Notes under the pieces: generated by a model | Told to the model about the DNA's origin: nothing | Databases searched by the model: none | What the model saw: only the letters and a program-made list of their open reading frames with translations | In this document: positions 1 through 8,255 of the stretch, one piece after another | Layout: the number at the start of each line of letters is the position of its first letter | Numbering within the stretch: position 1 is the stretch's first letter | Program-made: the position numbers and the translations under genes | Assembly: GCF_023006505.1 (NCBI RefSeq) | Contig: NZ_JALBGV010000062.1 | Span: forward strand, 1 to 36,350 | Direction of reading: 5' to 3' | DNA: 36,350 nucleotides | Source of the DNA: Neorhizobium sp. SHOUNA12A | GTDB lineage: Bacteria; Pseudomonadota; Alphaproteobacteria; Rhizobiales; Rhizobiaceae

Positions 1-1210
1 CGTTGCCGCCACGGCCGCGATTGGCAGCGCCGCCACGGTTGTTGTTGCCGGCACCGCCGCGTGGCTGGCGGCCGCCTTCGGGGCGTTCGCCGGATGCGGT
101 GGTGATTTCGATGTTCATCAGGCGCTCGATGTCGCGCAGCAGGCGGGCTTCATCGGGGGCGCAGAAGGCGATCGCAATGCCGTCACGGCCGGCACGCGCG
201 GTACGGCCGATGCGGTGAACGTAGGCGTCCGGTACTTCCGGCAGGTCGTAGTTGAAGACGTGGGTGACGCCAGGGATGTCGATGCCGCGGGCGGCAACGT
301 CGGTGGCGACCAGAACACGGATCTCGTTGTCACGGAAGGCCTTGAGGGCACGTTCGCGCTGGCCCTGGCTCTTGTTGCCGTGGATCGAGGCGACCTTGAA
401 GCCGATATGCTCGAGATGCTTGGAGAGCTTCTCGGCGCCGTGCTTGGTGCGCAGGAAAACCATGGCGCGGCCGGTCGGGTTTTCTTCGAGCGACTTCTTG
501 AGAAGGTCCGTCTTGTCGTTCTTGCCGACCACGAAGTGGACGAACTGTTCGACCTTGTCGGCGGCCTTGCCCGGAGGCGTGACCGAAACCTGGACCGGAT
601 CCTTGAGGAAGTCGGAGGCAAGATCGGCGATCGCCTTCGGCATGGTGGCCGAGAAGAGCAGGGTTTGGCGCTTGTTCGGCACCATTTTGGAAATCTTGCG
701 CAGATCGTGGATGAAGCCGAGATCGAGCATCTGGTCGGCTTCGTCGAGAACGAGGTAACGCACGGCAGTCAGGCCGATGGCACGGCGGGCGATCAGGTCG
801 AGCAGGCGGCCCGGGGTCGCGACGAGAATGTCGGTACCCTTTTCGAGCTGCAGCTGCTGCTTGTTGATCGAGGCGCCGCCGACAACGGCGTTGATCTTCA
901 TCGGGGTGCCGCGCACATAGCTCTTCAGGCTGGCGGCGATCTGGTTGACCAGTTCGCGGGTCGGAGCGAGGATGAGCGTACGGGTGGTGCGGTTGTCAGG
1001 ACGCTTCGGGTCCTTGGCAAGCATTTCGATGATCGGGAGACCGAATGCAGCGGTCTTGCCGGTGCCGGTCTGGGCAAGGCCGATCATGTCGCGGCCTTCG
1101 AGAAGCTGGGGGATCGCCTGAGCCTGGATCGGGGTTGGCGTTTCGTAACCGAGCGCAAAAAGAGTGGCTACGGTCTGCTTGGACAGACCAAGCTCGTGGA
1201 AATTCGTCAA
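1..1210 (-). CDS. rhlE: DEAD-box ATP-dependent RNA helicase, RhlE-like (3' end outside window)
   Basis: ATP-dependent RNA helicase that unwinds RNA duplexes, typically in ribosome assembly, RNA decay and cold adaptation. About 403 residues are visible and the C-terminus runs off the left edge. The Q-motif region (PTPIQ), motif I AQTGTGKT, motif Ia PTRELV, motif Ib TPGR, motif II DEAD, motif III SAT, motif V ARGID and motif VI HRIGRTARAG are all present in order. They are followed by the start of a basic Arg/Gly/Asn-rich tail typical of RNA-binding extensions. The start chosen is TTG at 1210-1208 (MTNFHELGLS), because no in-frame ATG or GTG lies between it and an upstream stop, and an AAAGG stretch sits about 10 nt before it. 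Family assignment is firm. The paralogue name (rhlE rather than deaD/csdA) is less certain. Confidence 0.93.
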   Translation of the reverse strand, partial: MTNFHELGLSKQTVATLFALGYETPTPIQAQAIPQLLEGRDMIGLAQTGTGKTAAFGLPIIEMLAKDPKRPDNRTTRTLILAPTRELVNQIAASLKSYVRGTPMKINAVVGGASINKQQLQLEKGTDILVATPGRLLDLIARRAIGLTAVRYLVLDEADQMLDLGFIHDLRKISKMVPNKRQTLLFSATMPKAIADLASDFLKDPVQVSVTPPGKAADKVEQFVHFVVGKNDKTDLLKKSLEENPTGRAMVFLRTKHGAEKLSKHLEHIGFKVASIHGNKSQGQRERALKAFRDNEIRVLVATDVAARGIDIPGVTHVFNYDLPEVPDAYVHRIGRTARAGRDGIAIAFCAPDEARLLRDIERLMNIEITTASGERPEGGRQPRGGAGNNNRGGAANRGRGGN

Positions 1211-1552
1211 GTCGAATACCTTTTCGGGGCGCCAAAAGCGTATCGCCGGACTGGCACCATGCCGTCCGGTCTGCCTTTGGCGTCAAGAACCCCGCGTGAA
1301 GTGGGAACTTGCAAGTTGGAAATTGCTCTCCAGCGCTTAAACCCTCCGGGATCGAGGGCGATCTATCTTTGCGCCTTGTTCCTTCTTCGCGGTGTCTTTA
1401 ATGACGCGGGGCCAACTCACGCGGCGGCCGGAAGGTGAAAGCTGAAGCGCATTTGGTGGTTTTCCGGGCAAAAGTCAAGCAGATGTTCGCACTCGCGAAA
1501 TGGCGTGGCTTCCCGGCCGTGTCCGTAACAGAGCTCGGTGCGTCTGCAGGAC
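1211..1552. other. Intergenic leader upstream of the helicase gene
   Basis: No gene is supported here; the open frames are unlike known proteins. For the minus-strand helicase gene it would be a long 5' leader of up to about 340 nt. It contains a perfect 12-bp palindrome AACTTGCAAGTT at 1306-1317 and, on the minus strand, a TTGACT hexamer at 1478-1473 that could be a -35 box. The matching -10 is weak. Long leaders are common for cold-inducible helicase genes, but no such control is shown here. Confidence 0.4.
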
Positions 1553-1592
1553 AACAAAAAGCCTGCATCCGCCGGCGGCGGAAACAGGCTCC
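1551..1592 (-). terminator. Rho-independent terminator of the 1614-1967 gene
   Basis: Read on the minus strand, AGCCTG pairs with CAGGCT (1590-1585 and 1565-1560), with an inner GC-rich CCGCC/GGCGG stem, followed directly by a T-run (1560-1556). It lies about 25 nt past the stop codon of the small secreted-protein gene. Confidence 0.8.
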
Positions 1593-1613
1593 TCAATGCG
1601 ATTGCTCTGCCGA

Positions 1614-1967
1614 TCAGCGCGAGCAGACTTCGACGCGATAAGGCTCGCCATAGCGGTTGCGGCGCCATTCGAGTTCGCAGACCGGCGGGTAGTCGCGGTA
1701 ATAGGCGCGGCGGTAATAGACAGGCGGCGGGGGCGGGGGAGCGTAGTCGTATTCCGGCTCCACATATTCGGGCTCGGCGTAAGCCGGCCGCTGCGACCCT
1801 GCGATGATTGCGCCGCCGATGATGCCGCCGGCAAGGCCTGCGGCCACGCCCGGCCAGACATTGCGATGGTGATCGCGAGCTTCTGCCGCTGGAGCCGTCG
1901 CCGTCAGGGCGCCCGCTACGGACAGTGCGGCGAGGCCGAGTGATATCGTCTTTTTCAGTGCCGACAT
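1614..1967 (-). CDS. Small secreted glycine-zipper, proline-rich protein (117 aa)
   Basis: Conserved-hypothetical envelope protein of rhizobial type. Residues 1-29 form a signal peptide (MSALKKTISLG then Ala-rich to EARD). Next comes a Gly/Ala-rich zipper around residues 35-53 (GLAGGIIGGAIIAG), a Tyr/Glu/Pro stretch with a run of six prolines, and a C-terminal segment with two Cys (PPVCELEW to VEVCSR). The frame also has an ATG at 2078, but the ATG at 1967 is chosen because it is preceded by AAGGAAAAGAAC and begins the signal peptide. The protein at 7083-7436 has the same length and architecture. Glycine zippers often associate with or insert into membranes; the actual role is unknown. Transcription probably ends at the hairpin near 1551-1592. 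Confidence 0.85.
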   Translation of the reverse strand: MSALKKTISLGLAALSVAGALTATAPAAEARDHHRNVWPGVAAGLAGGIIGGAIIAGSQRPAYAEPEYVEPEYDYAPPPPPPVYYRRAYYRDYPPVCELEWRRNRYGEPYRVEVCSR

Positions 1968-2434
1968 GTTCTTTTCCTTTCCCTTTTTGTCCTCAAGGGG
2001 TGAAGAAATGGTCGCGCCCAAAGGCGGCGGATTGATGAAGACGATTCCTCGATAGTCTGAACGGACGTTCAGCTTCATGCCGCCTGCGGTTGATTTTTAT
2101 CAAGCCTCAGCAATTGCCAATGTCGATTGTGGCCGGATCGTGGCTATAACATGGAGAAGATCTGGCGGCGGAAATTGGGCCTTCTCCGGGTTGCTTTCGG
2201 ATTAGCTCGGATCACTTACGCCATGCGGTTGGATGTCTGCGGATGTCGATGCCCGTCACGATCAATCACAGGCTGTATTGGCGCCCATATATAGGCGCTT
2301 CCGGTTGACAAATGCCAGAAATGATAAGTCGTACTGTTTCAACAACATGATGTTAACACTCGCTATGGTGTTATCAGTCGATTGGGAGACAAACGAATCG
2401 AGCCGGATATCGGCCGGCACGAGGAGCGGGGAAG
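1968..2434. promoter_or_regulatory. Divergent promoter region between secreted protein and hybrid kinase
   Basis: No gene is supported in these 467 bases. Two symmetric elements stand out: a perfect palindrome CTGAACG-GA-CGTTCAG at 2057-2072, and an inverted repeat GTTAACAC-N8-GTGTTATC at 2352-2375 (7 of 8 positions pair). A TTGACA hexamer lies at about 2304-2309 on the plus strand, but I see no convincing -10 at the usual distance. The region must drive both the minus-strand gene (start 1967) and the kinase (start 2435). Confidence 0.5.
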
Positions 2435-5400
2435 GTGGACACGGAAAGCGAACTCTTGAAAACGGCGTGCGAGCGGATCAACGATCTTGCCGAACCCGCG
2501 TTCATCAAGGACAGCGCCCTTAGCTACGTGGCGGTGAATGCTGCCTATGCACGCCTTTTCGGCATGCATCCGAGCGAATTCGCCGGCAATACCAGCCGTG
2601 GCCTTGCAGGCGCGCTGGACGATGCCGACCGCAAGGAAAAGGAATGCCGGGCGATCGTTTTCGGTACCGACGAGACGGCGCTCTGTTTCGACCGCTCCGG
2701 CGTCGTCCGCCATGAAATTCATATCGAGCGTTTCCTGACGGAAGACGACCATACCTATCTGTTCGGCACGTTTGCGGCGGTACCGGGCGTTGCCGCCATT
2801 TCAGAGCCGAACAACGTTGCCCCGCTTGCCGTTGCATCACGCGCCGTCGTCCCGCCCCCCGGTGCCCCGGCCAGTGGTGCTACGGCCAACGCTGCAAAGC
2901 CGATCGCGCCGTTTTCGCCTTTCAACAATGCGCTTCTCGACGATGCCCTCGACATGCTCGAAATGGGTATCGGAATCTATGACAAGCACAACGTTCTGCT
3001 CTACTGCAATTCCCAGCTCATCAATCATTTTTCATCGATCTCGATCGATATCCAGCCGGGGATCACGCTCAACGATATTCTCGGATTTGCGTATGATCGC
3101 CGCCAGCGCGTGTCGCCGGCGAGCTTTGGTTCCGATGTGCCGAACAAGGACGCTTGGATAGCCGAGCGGATGAAACCGTTCGATCTTCCCTATTCCGAAA
3201 GCATCGACCAGCTTTCCGACGGACGCTGGCTGCGGAGCATCAACAAGCGTCTCGAAAACGGCCTGCTGATCGCCATCCGTCACGACGTGACCGATTTCAA
3301 GGAGCAGGAAATGCTCCTGCGCACCCATGTCTCGGAGACGGACTTGTTCCGCGCCGTCCTCGAAGACCTGCCGGTGCCCGTGTTCGTGCGCAACAGCGAC
3401 CGCCAGCTCACCTATGCCAATGCCGCCTACGAGGCGATGCTCGGCAAGCCGAGAAGCCATTTCCTCGGCAAGACCGAAACGGAAATGTTCCCTGACGCGG
3501 CCGATCGCTTCCGGATTGAAAACGACCAGGTAATGACAGGCGAGGACATCGAGAAATCGGAGGATATTACCTTTCCCGACGGATCGGTTGTCCCGGTCAT
3601 CACGCACCTGCGCCGGGTGACCACCAATGACGGCGCGCACAACCTCGTCGGCTCGCGCATGGACGTCTCCCGCATCAAGGAGGCGCAGAACAAGGCGGAG
3701 AAGATGGGCAAGGATCTGCAGACGATCCTGCACACCATGCCCGTCGGCGTGGCGATCCTCGACGAGCAGTTCCTGTTCGAATACGCCAACCCGGCCTTCT
3801 ATTCCTTCTGGGATGCCGGAGAGCAGTTCGATCTGCCCGGGCGTTCCTATCGGGACTTCCTCAAGGTCAATTTCGACCACGGCATCTATAGCGGCTCGAC
3901 GAGCAGCTTCGAGGAAATCTACCGGGAGCGCATTGCCGCCTTGACCGACGGCCAGGAGCGACCGCCGATCGAGGTGAAAAGCCGCAGCGGCCTGGTGATC
4001 GTCATTTCTGGCACTCAGCTTTCCGGCGGCAAGATCCTGCTGAGCTACATGGACATCACGGCTGTCCGCAAGCGCGAGCAGGAGATCCAGGAGGCCCGTG
4101 CGGCGCTCGAAACCCACGGCGCGCTGATGCGCGACGCGACGAGCGCCATGTCGCAAGGGCTGCTCATCCTGCATGACGGCGAGATCATCTTCTCCAATGA
4201 CGCGCTGCCGGCCATGCTCGACATGCCGGCCGAGATGGTGGGTGCCGGAGGCCTGTGGCGCGATCTCTTCCGCTATTGCGTCGAGCGCGGCGATCTCGGC
4301 ACGTCCGAGGAAGCGGCGGCGACGCTGCAGGCCTGGGAAGACAATGTCGCAGCCGGCAAGCCGGTGTTTGCCGCCTTCCGCGTCGAGGGCCGCAAGTGGA
4401 TCCAGGTCGAGGCAAAGCTGACCGGCAGCGACCATTGGCTGGCCGTCTTCACAGACGTCACGGAGATGAAGAGCCGCGAGGAAGAACTGACCCGCCTCCT
4501 GCAGCGCGCCGAGGCTGCCGACCGGGCGAAGTCGGAATTCCTCGCCAATATGAGCCACGAGATCCGCACGCCGATGAACGGCGTGCTCGGCATGGCCGAA
4601 CTGCTGGCCAAGTCCAATCTCGACACCCGCCAGAAGACCTTCATCGACATCATCGTCAAATCGGGCAATGCGCTCCTGACGATCATCAACGACATCCTCG
4701 ACTTTTCCAAGATCGATGCCGGACAGATGACGCTGCGCAAGGCGCCGTTCGACCCGGTCGAGGCGATCGAGGACGTGGCGACGCTTTTGTCCTCGTCCGC
4801 TGCCGAGAAGGATATCGAACTCATCGTGCGCGGCGACGTCTCGATCCGCGAGACGGTGATGGGCGACGCGGGGCGTTTCCGTCAGATCATTACCAACCTG
4901 GTCGGCAATGCGGTGAAATTCACCGAAAAGGGGCACGTCTTCATCGATCTGAGATCGGAGGCGAGAGGCCCCGGCGAGATGTTGCTGTCGATCCGCATCG
5001 AGGATACCGGGCTCGGCATTCCGGAAGAGAAACTGAAATCGGTGTTCGAGAAATTCTCGCAGGTCGACACGTCCTCGACGCGCCGCCACGAAGGCACCGG
5101 CCTGGGGCTGGCGATCACCGCCGGCCTCACCGAACTCTTCGGCGGTTATATCGACGTGACGAGCGAAGTCGGTCGCGGCTCGATCTTCACCGTGCACCTG
5201 CCGTTCCAGGTGGTCAGCGAACGCAACGTCCTGACGGCCTTGCCGATCAACACTAGCGGCGCACGCATCCTCGTCGTCGACGACAATGCCGTCAACCGCC
5301 GCATCCTCACCGAACAGCTTACCATGTGGGGGTTCGACACGGTCGCAGCCGACGGCGGCGCCGAGGGGCTGGCGATCCTCAGCGAGGCCGCCCGTATCGG

Positions 5401-6199
5401 CGTCACTGTCGATGCTATCGTGCTCGACTACCACATGCCGGAGATGAACGGCCTGGATTTCGCCAAGCAGCTCCGGCGTGATCCGCGCTTCGACGGAACC
5501 GGCGTGGTTTTCCTGACCTCGATGGACATGGCCGGCGACGACAGCATGTTCGCCGCCCTCAACATCCAGGCGCATCTGATGAAGCCGGCACGCGCCAACC
5601 TGCTGCGCAGCACGATCATCGACGTCGTCCGCTCGATCCGCACCAAGCGCCGGGCAGTCGAAGCGGAGCAAGCGGCCGGTCGGACTCAGACGGCCGTGCG
5701 GCCCCTGGCGCCGGTTGCCGCGCCCAAGCTGGTTGCTTCGGCGCCAGTGATTGCCGAACAGCCGGTGGTCCCGGTCTCCACGCCGCCCATGCAGGCGGCG
5801 CCGACGCTCGACGTGCTGGTCGCCGAGGACAACGAAGTCAACCAGATCGTCTTTACCCAGATCCTGCAGACCACCGGCTGGCTGTTCCAGATCGTCAAGA
5901 ACGGTGCGGAAGCGGTCGAAGCGTGGAAAAAGCACGATCCGGCGGTCATCATCATGGACGTTTCGATGCCGGTCATGAACGGCCATCAGGCGACCCAGAA
6001 AATCCGCGAGCTCGAACAGGAGACCGGCACCCATACGCCGATCATCGGCGTCACGGCGCATGCGCTCGAAAGCGACCGCGAACTCTGCTTCCAGGTCGGC
6101 ATGGACGATTACCTCTCCAAGCCGATCAGTCCGGAGGCATTGGAAACCAAGGTCCGCAACTGGCTTGGCGGTGCGATCGTGAGCTCGGTGTCGAACTGA
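2435..6199 (+). CDS. Hybrid sensor histidine kinase with multiple PAS domains and two receiver domains
   Basis: Phosphorelay protein of 1254 residues with no membrane segment seen, so probably cytoplasmic. From sequence pattern I see about five PAS-like sensor units (roughly 10-110, 165-290, 300-415, 425-545 and 555-680), with an Ala/Pro-rich linker after the first. Then come a HisKA dimerisation domain with phospho-acceptor His708 (NMSHEIRTPMNG), an HATPase_c domain (N box NLVGNAVKF, G1 DTGLGIP, G2 GTGLGLAI), receiver 1 with acceptor Asp998 (VLDYHMPEMNG), an Ala/Pro linker, and receiver 2 with Asp1175 (IMDVSMPVMNG). No HPt domain is visible, so the final phosphate acceptor lies elsewhere. 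The start is GTG at 2435, with GAGGAG 8 nt upstream. The only close neighbour is the convergent cheD. Signal and output are unknown. Confidence 0.95.
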   Translation: MDTESELLKTACERINDLAEPAFIKDSALSYVAVNAAYARLFGMHPSEFAGNTSRGLAGALDDADRKEKECRAIVFGTDETALCFDRSGVVRHEIHIERFLTEDDHTYLFGTFAAVPGVAAISEPNNVAPLAVASRAVVPPPGAPASGATANAAKPIAPFSPFNNALLDDALDMLEMGIGIYDKHNVLLYCNSQLINHFSSISIDIQPGITLNDILGFAYDRRQRVSPASFGSDVPNKDAWIAERMKPFDLPYSESIDQLSDGRWLRSINKRLENGLLIAIRHDVTDFKEQEMLLRTHVSETDLFRAVLEDLPVPVFVRNSDRQLTYANAAYEAMLGKPRSHFLGKTETEMFPDAADRFRIENDQVMTGEDIEKSEDITFPDGSVVPVITHLRRVTTNDGAHNLVGSRMDVSRIKEAQNKAEKMGKDLQTILHTMPVGVAILDEQFLFEYANPAFYSFWDAGEQFDLPGRSYRDFLKVNFDHGIYSGSTSSFEEIYRERIAALTDGQERPPIEVKSRSGLVIVISGTQLSGGKILLSYMDITAVRKREQEIQEARAALETHGALMRDATSAMSQGLLILHDGEIIFSNDALPAMLDMPAEMVGAGGLWRDLFRYCVERGDLGTSEEAAATLQAWEDNVAAGKPVFAAFRVEGRKWIQVEAKLTGSDHWLAVFTDVTEMKSREEELTRLLQRAEAADRAKSEFLANMSHEIRTPMNGVLGMAELLAKSNLDTRQKTFIDIIVKSGNALLTIINDILDFSKIDAGQMTLRKAPFDPVEAIEDVATLLSSSAAEKDIELIVRGDVSIRETVMGDAGRFRQIITNLVGNAVKFTEKGHVFIDLRSEARGPGEMLLSIRIEDTGLGIPEEKLKSVFEKFSQVDTSSTRRHEGTGLGLAITAGLTELFGGYIDVTSEVGRGSIFTVHLPFQVVSERNVLTALPINTSGARILVVDDNAVNRRILTEQLTMWGFDTVAADGGAEGLAILSEAARIGVTVDAIVLDYHMPEMNGLDFAKQLRRDPRFDGTGVVFLTSMDMAGDDSMFAALNIQAHLMKPARANLLRSTIIDVVRSIRTKRRAVEAEQAAGRTQTAVRPLAPVAAPKLVASAPVIAEQPVVPVSTPPMQAAPTLDVLVAEDNEVNQIVFTQILQTTGWLFQIVKNGAEAVEAWKKHDPAVIIMDVSMPVMNGHQATQKIRELEQETGTHTPIIGVTAHALESDRELCFQVGMDDYLSKPISPEALETKVRNWLGGAIVSSVSN

Positions 6200-6216
6200 G
6201 CCGGCGTTTCCGGCTC
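6198..6216. terminator. Hairpin between convergent kinase and cheD genes
   Basis: Perfect 7-bp stem GAGCCGG / CCGGCTC with a 5-nt loop, overlapping the kinase stop codon. There is no strong T-run on either side, so it is a probable but not certain terminator. Confidence 0.45.
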
Positions 6217-6305
6217 TCAACGCTCTCACCTCGGCAATGTCGGCGCACATCCCTGCTCCGAAGAACTGGCAATACTGCTGACGCGGCGGCAGAACGTAGC
6301 GGCAA

Positions 6306-6833
6306 TCAGTATCGCGCTGCCCTGGCGGTTGCGTCGGCGATGCGGGAAGTTGACGGAGCGGGCACCGTGGCCGCAGTGATCCGCATCTGTACGCTGCCTG
6401 TCGTCGGGTGAAACGCGATCCAGCGCGCCAGGTCATCGCCGAGGCTGGAATCGACAAGCTTGATGCCTTCCGCGTGAAGGAAGCGCCTGGCGAACGCGGC
6501 GTTCAGCAATCCGGGATCGTAGCCGCTGCATTTGCGCGTGCGGCCGCCAAACAGCTTGGCCCGAAGGTTCCGGCGTTCCGCGCCGAGACTGCACAGGTCG
6601 TCGACAAGCGCACGCATGGCCAGATCGCCGTAGCGTTCCGGGTGCTGGGTGATGTCCAGTCCGCCGCTCGCAGGCAGGATGAAATGGTTCATCCCCCCGA
6701 TGTTGGTGGTGGTGTCGTAGATGCAGGCCGAGACGCAGGATCCGAGAACGGTCATCAGCACGGTATCGGGATCGGCCGACACCGCATATTGGCCTCCAAT
6801 GACATGGATATGGTGGGAGCCCGTGAAGTTCAT
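6306..6833 (-). CDS. cheD: Chemoreceptor glutamine deamidase CheD (orphan)
   Basis: CheD deamidates specific glutamines on methyl-accepting chemotaxis receptors and can interact with CheC. The 175-residue product has the family core GSCVSACIYD with the predicted nucleophile Cys33 and the predicted His50 in GGMNHFILP, 17 residues apart as in characterised CheD. It also has KLFGG and a C-terminal segment RWIAFHPTTGSVQMR. The frame extends upstream to 6914, but the ATG at 6833 (MNFTGSHHIH) gives the expected N-terminus; the upstream purine signal is weak. No other che gene is present, so this copy sits outside a chemotaxis operon, convergent with a hybrid kinase. The position six residues before the Cys, a catalytic Thr in Thermotoga CheD as I recall it, is Met27 here, with Thr28 next to it. 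Confidence 0.88.
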   Translation of the reverse strand: MNFTGSHHIHVIGGQYAVSADPDTVLMTVLGSCVSACIYDTTTNIGGMNHFILPASGGLDITQHPERYGDLAMRALVDDLCSLGAERRNLRAKLFGGRTRKCSGYDPGLLNAAFARRFLHAEGIKLVDSSLGDDLARWIAFHPTTGSVQMRITAATVPAPSTSRIADATARAARY

Positions 6834-6856
6834 CTGATGCTCTGATCCCGTGTATT

Positions 6857-6871
6857 TGAAAATTATTTTCA
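6857..6871. promoter_or_regulatory. Perfect palindrome upstream of cheD
   Basis: TGAAAA-TTA-TTTTCA, AT-rich in a GC-rich genome, about 24 nt upstream of the cheD start and in the divergent region shared with the 7083 gene. Its position suits an operator or promoter element. The binding protein is unknown. Confidence 0.45.
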
Positions 6872-7082
6872 CGCAAAAGTATGAAAGCGGGACGCGCGCG
6901 GGAGGGACCAACAATGAGTGGCGAGAAATATGGTCTTACACGTTTTTCGTAATTTCGGGCAGGGTGCGAGCGACCGGTTTTCCGTTCAGGCACCGTTAAG
7001 CTCGACACCGGCATTGTCCGGCAATACCCGAGCCCTTTCTGCCGCTTTCAGGCGCAGCTCGGTGGAAACGGAGACGCTTGTG

Positions 7083-7436
7083 ATGAAGAAGATGATTGTC
7101 TCGGCGCTGATTCTGGCCGCTACCTGCACCAGCGTCGTGTTGCCGGCCGGTGAAGCCTCGGCCCAGCAGTGGGACAGACACTACGACCGATATGATCGAT
7201 ACGACCGCCGTGACCCGCCGCGCAGGCATCATAACAATACTGGAGCGCTGATTGCCGGAGGTTTGGCCGCGGGCGTCATCGGCGGCCTGATCGGCGGGGC
7301 TCTCGCCAATGACAGTGGGCCGCGTTACATCGATCCGCCACCGCCGCCTCGGCCGCGCTGCTGGTTCGAGGACCGCCGCGTCCGCAACGCCTATGACGGC
7401 GGATGGCACATGGAAAGCCTGCGTGTCTGCCAGTAG
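7083..7436 (+). CDS. Small secreted glycine-zipper protein, paralogue of the 1614-1967 product (117 aa)
   Basis: The first about 27 residues form a signal peptide (MKKMIVSALI to ASAQQ). They are followed by a Tyr-Asp-Arg repeat (DRYDRYDRRD), a His/Asn linker, a Gly/Ala zipper (GGLAAGVIGGLIGGALA), a short proline run (DPPPPPRPR) and a C-terminal segment with two Cys (CWFEDRR to SLRVCQ). Length and domain order match the protein at 1614-1967. The ATG at 7083 is chosen over an upstream ATG at 6918 because it starts the signal peptide and follows a GGAG purine stretch. Function unknown; probably periplasmic or membrane-associated. A good terminator follows at 7460. Confidence 0.85.
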   Translation: MKKMIVSALILAATCTSVVLPAGEASAQQWDRHYDRYDRYDRRDPPRRHHNNTGALIAGGLAAGVIGGLIGGALANDSGPRYIDPPPPPRPRCWFEDRRVRNAYDGGWHMESLRVCQ

Positions 7437-7459
7437 GTGGCATGCGATGTGATGGATGG

Positions 7460-7486
7460 CAGCCGGTCTCAGGGCCGGCTGTTTTA
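7460..7486 (+). terminator. Rho-independent terminator after the 7083 gene
   Basis: Stem CAGCCGG (7460-7466) and CCGGCTG (7475-7481), 8-nt loop, followed by TTTT. It lies 24 nt past the stop codon. Confidence 0.85.
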
Positions 7487-7514
7487 TGTTGGGCGGTCTT
7501 GGTGCGACCCTGGA

Positions 7515-8255
7515 TCAGGGCGCCGGTTTGATGCCGCACAACATCTCGCGTTTGCCAGCAAATCCCGGCCGCCGTTCGACGGTAAAACCGGCCGCCTGCA
7601 GGTTTCGCCGTACGAAGCCGGCTGCCGCATAAGTGCCGAACGTGCCGCCAGGTAAGGTTTTGTCATGGAGCGCCTGCATGATATCCGGCGACCACATGTC
7701 CGGATTGCGCGACGGCGCAAAGCCGTCGAGGAACCACGCGTCGAAATCCGCGCTGGCCGCGGAGACGCCTTCGAGTGCCGGGCCGCAGACGACCGTCAGA
7801 CGTGTCTGGGCGTCAGCGTCGATCACGACATTCCCGGCGGGCTCGTCCGGCCAAGCTTTGACCACTGCCTGCCGTTCTGCCGCGATCTCCGGCCAGCGGG
7901 TGAGCGCCCGGTCGATTTCGTCGCGCTGCATCGGATAGAGTTCGAAAGAGGTGAAATGAAGCTTCGCGCCTGCGGGGCGAAAAAGCTTCCATTGCCGCCA
8001 GGTCTCGCAGAAATTCAGGCCGGTGCCGAAACCGAGTTCGCCGATCCGGAAAGTCCGGTGACTTTTCCAGTGCTCCGGCAGGCCCCAGCGCTCCGGCAGG
8101 CCATTGCCGGCCAGAAACGTGTGGCCACACTCCAGCCGGCCGTCGGTGCGGCAATAAAAGTGATCGCCAAACTTTTGCGAATAGGGCATATCGCCGTCAT
8201 GCCAGTCCAGCGTCTGGCTTTCGGTCACACGAATTTCAGGATCACGGTCGCTCAT
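7515..8255 (-). CDS. mnmD: tRNA (5-methylaminomethyl-2-thiouridine)(34)-methyltransferase MnmD
   Basis: SAM-dependent methyltransferase making the last step of mnm5s2U at wobble position 34 of several tRNAs. In E. coli this is the N-terminal half of the MnmC fusion; here it is a stand-alone 246-residue protein. Recognised by the N-terminal DGDMPYSQKFGD, the SAM-binding GELGFGTGLNF at residues 72-82, the acidic DAWFLDGFAPSRNPDMW motif and the C-terminal GKREML. The N-terminal motif begins only about 20 residues in, so the ATG at 8255 is well supported. Its start codon overlaps that of the divergent FAD oxidoreductase, so its promoter must lie within the other gene. Confidence 0.92.
   Translation of the reverse strand: MSDRDPEIRVTESQTLDWHDGDMPYSQKFGDHFYCRTDGRLECGHTFLAGNGLPERWGLPEHWKSHRTFRIGELGFGTGLNFCETWRQWKLFRPAGAKLHFTSFELYPMQRDEIDRALTRWPEIAAERQAVVKAWPDEPAGNVVIDADAQTRLTVVCGPALEGVSAASADFDAWFLDGFAPSRNPDMWSPDIMQALHDKTLPGGTFGTYAAAGFVRRNLQAAGFTVERRPGFAGKREMLCGIKPAP

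Noticed and set aside
215..1438. A 407-codon plus-strand open frame over the helicase gene
   Set aside because: Antisense to complete DEAD-box motifs; no protein family recognisable.
3032..6457. A 1141-codon open frame on the minus strand across the hybrid kinase gene
   Set aside because: It is antisense to a gene with clear kinase and receiver motifs, shows no recognisable domain, and is rich in Arg/His/Asp as expected for a shadow frame in GC-rich DNA.
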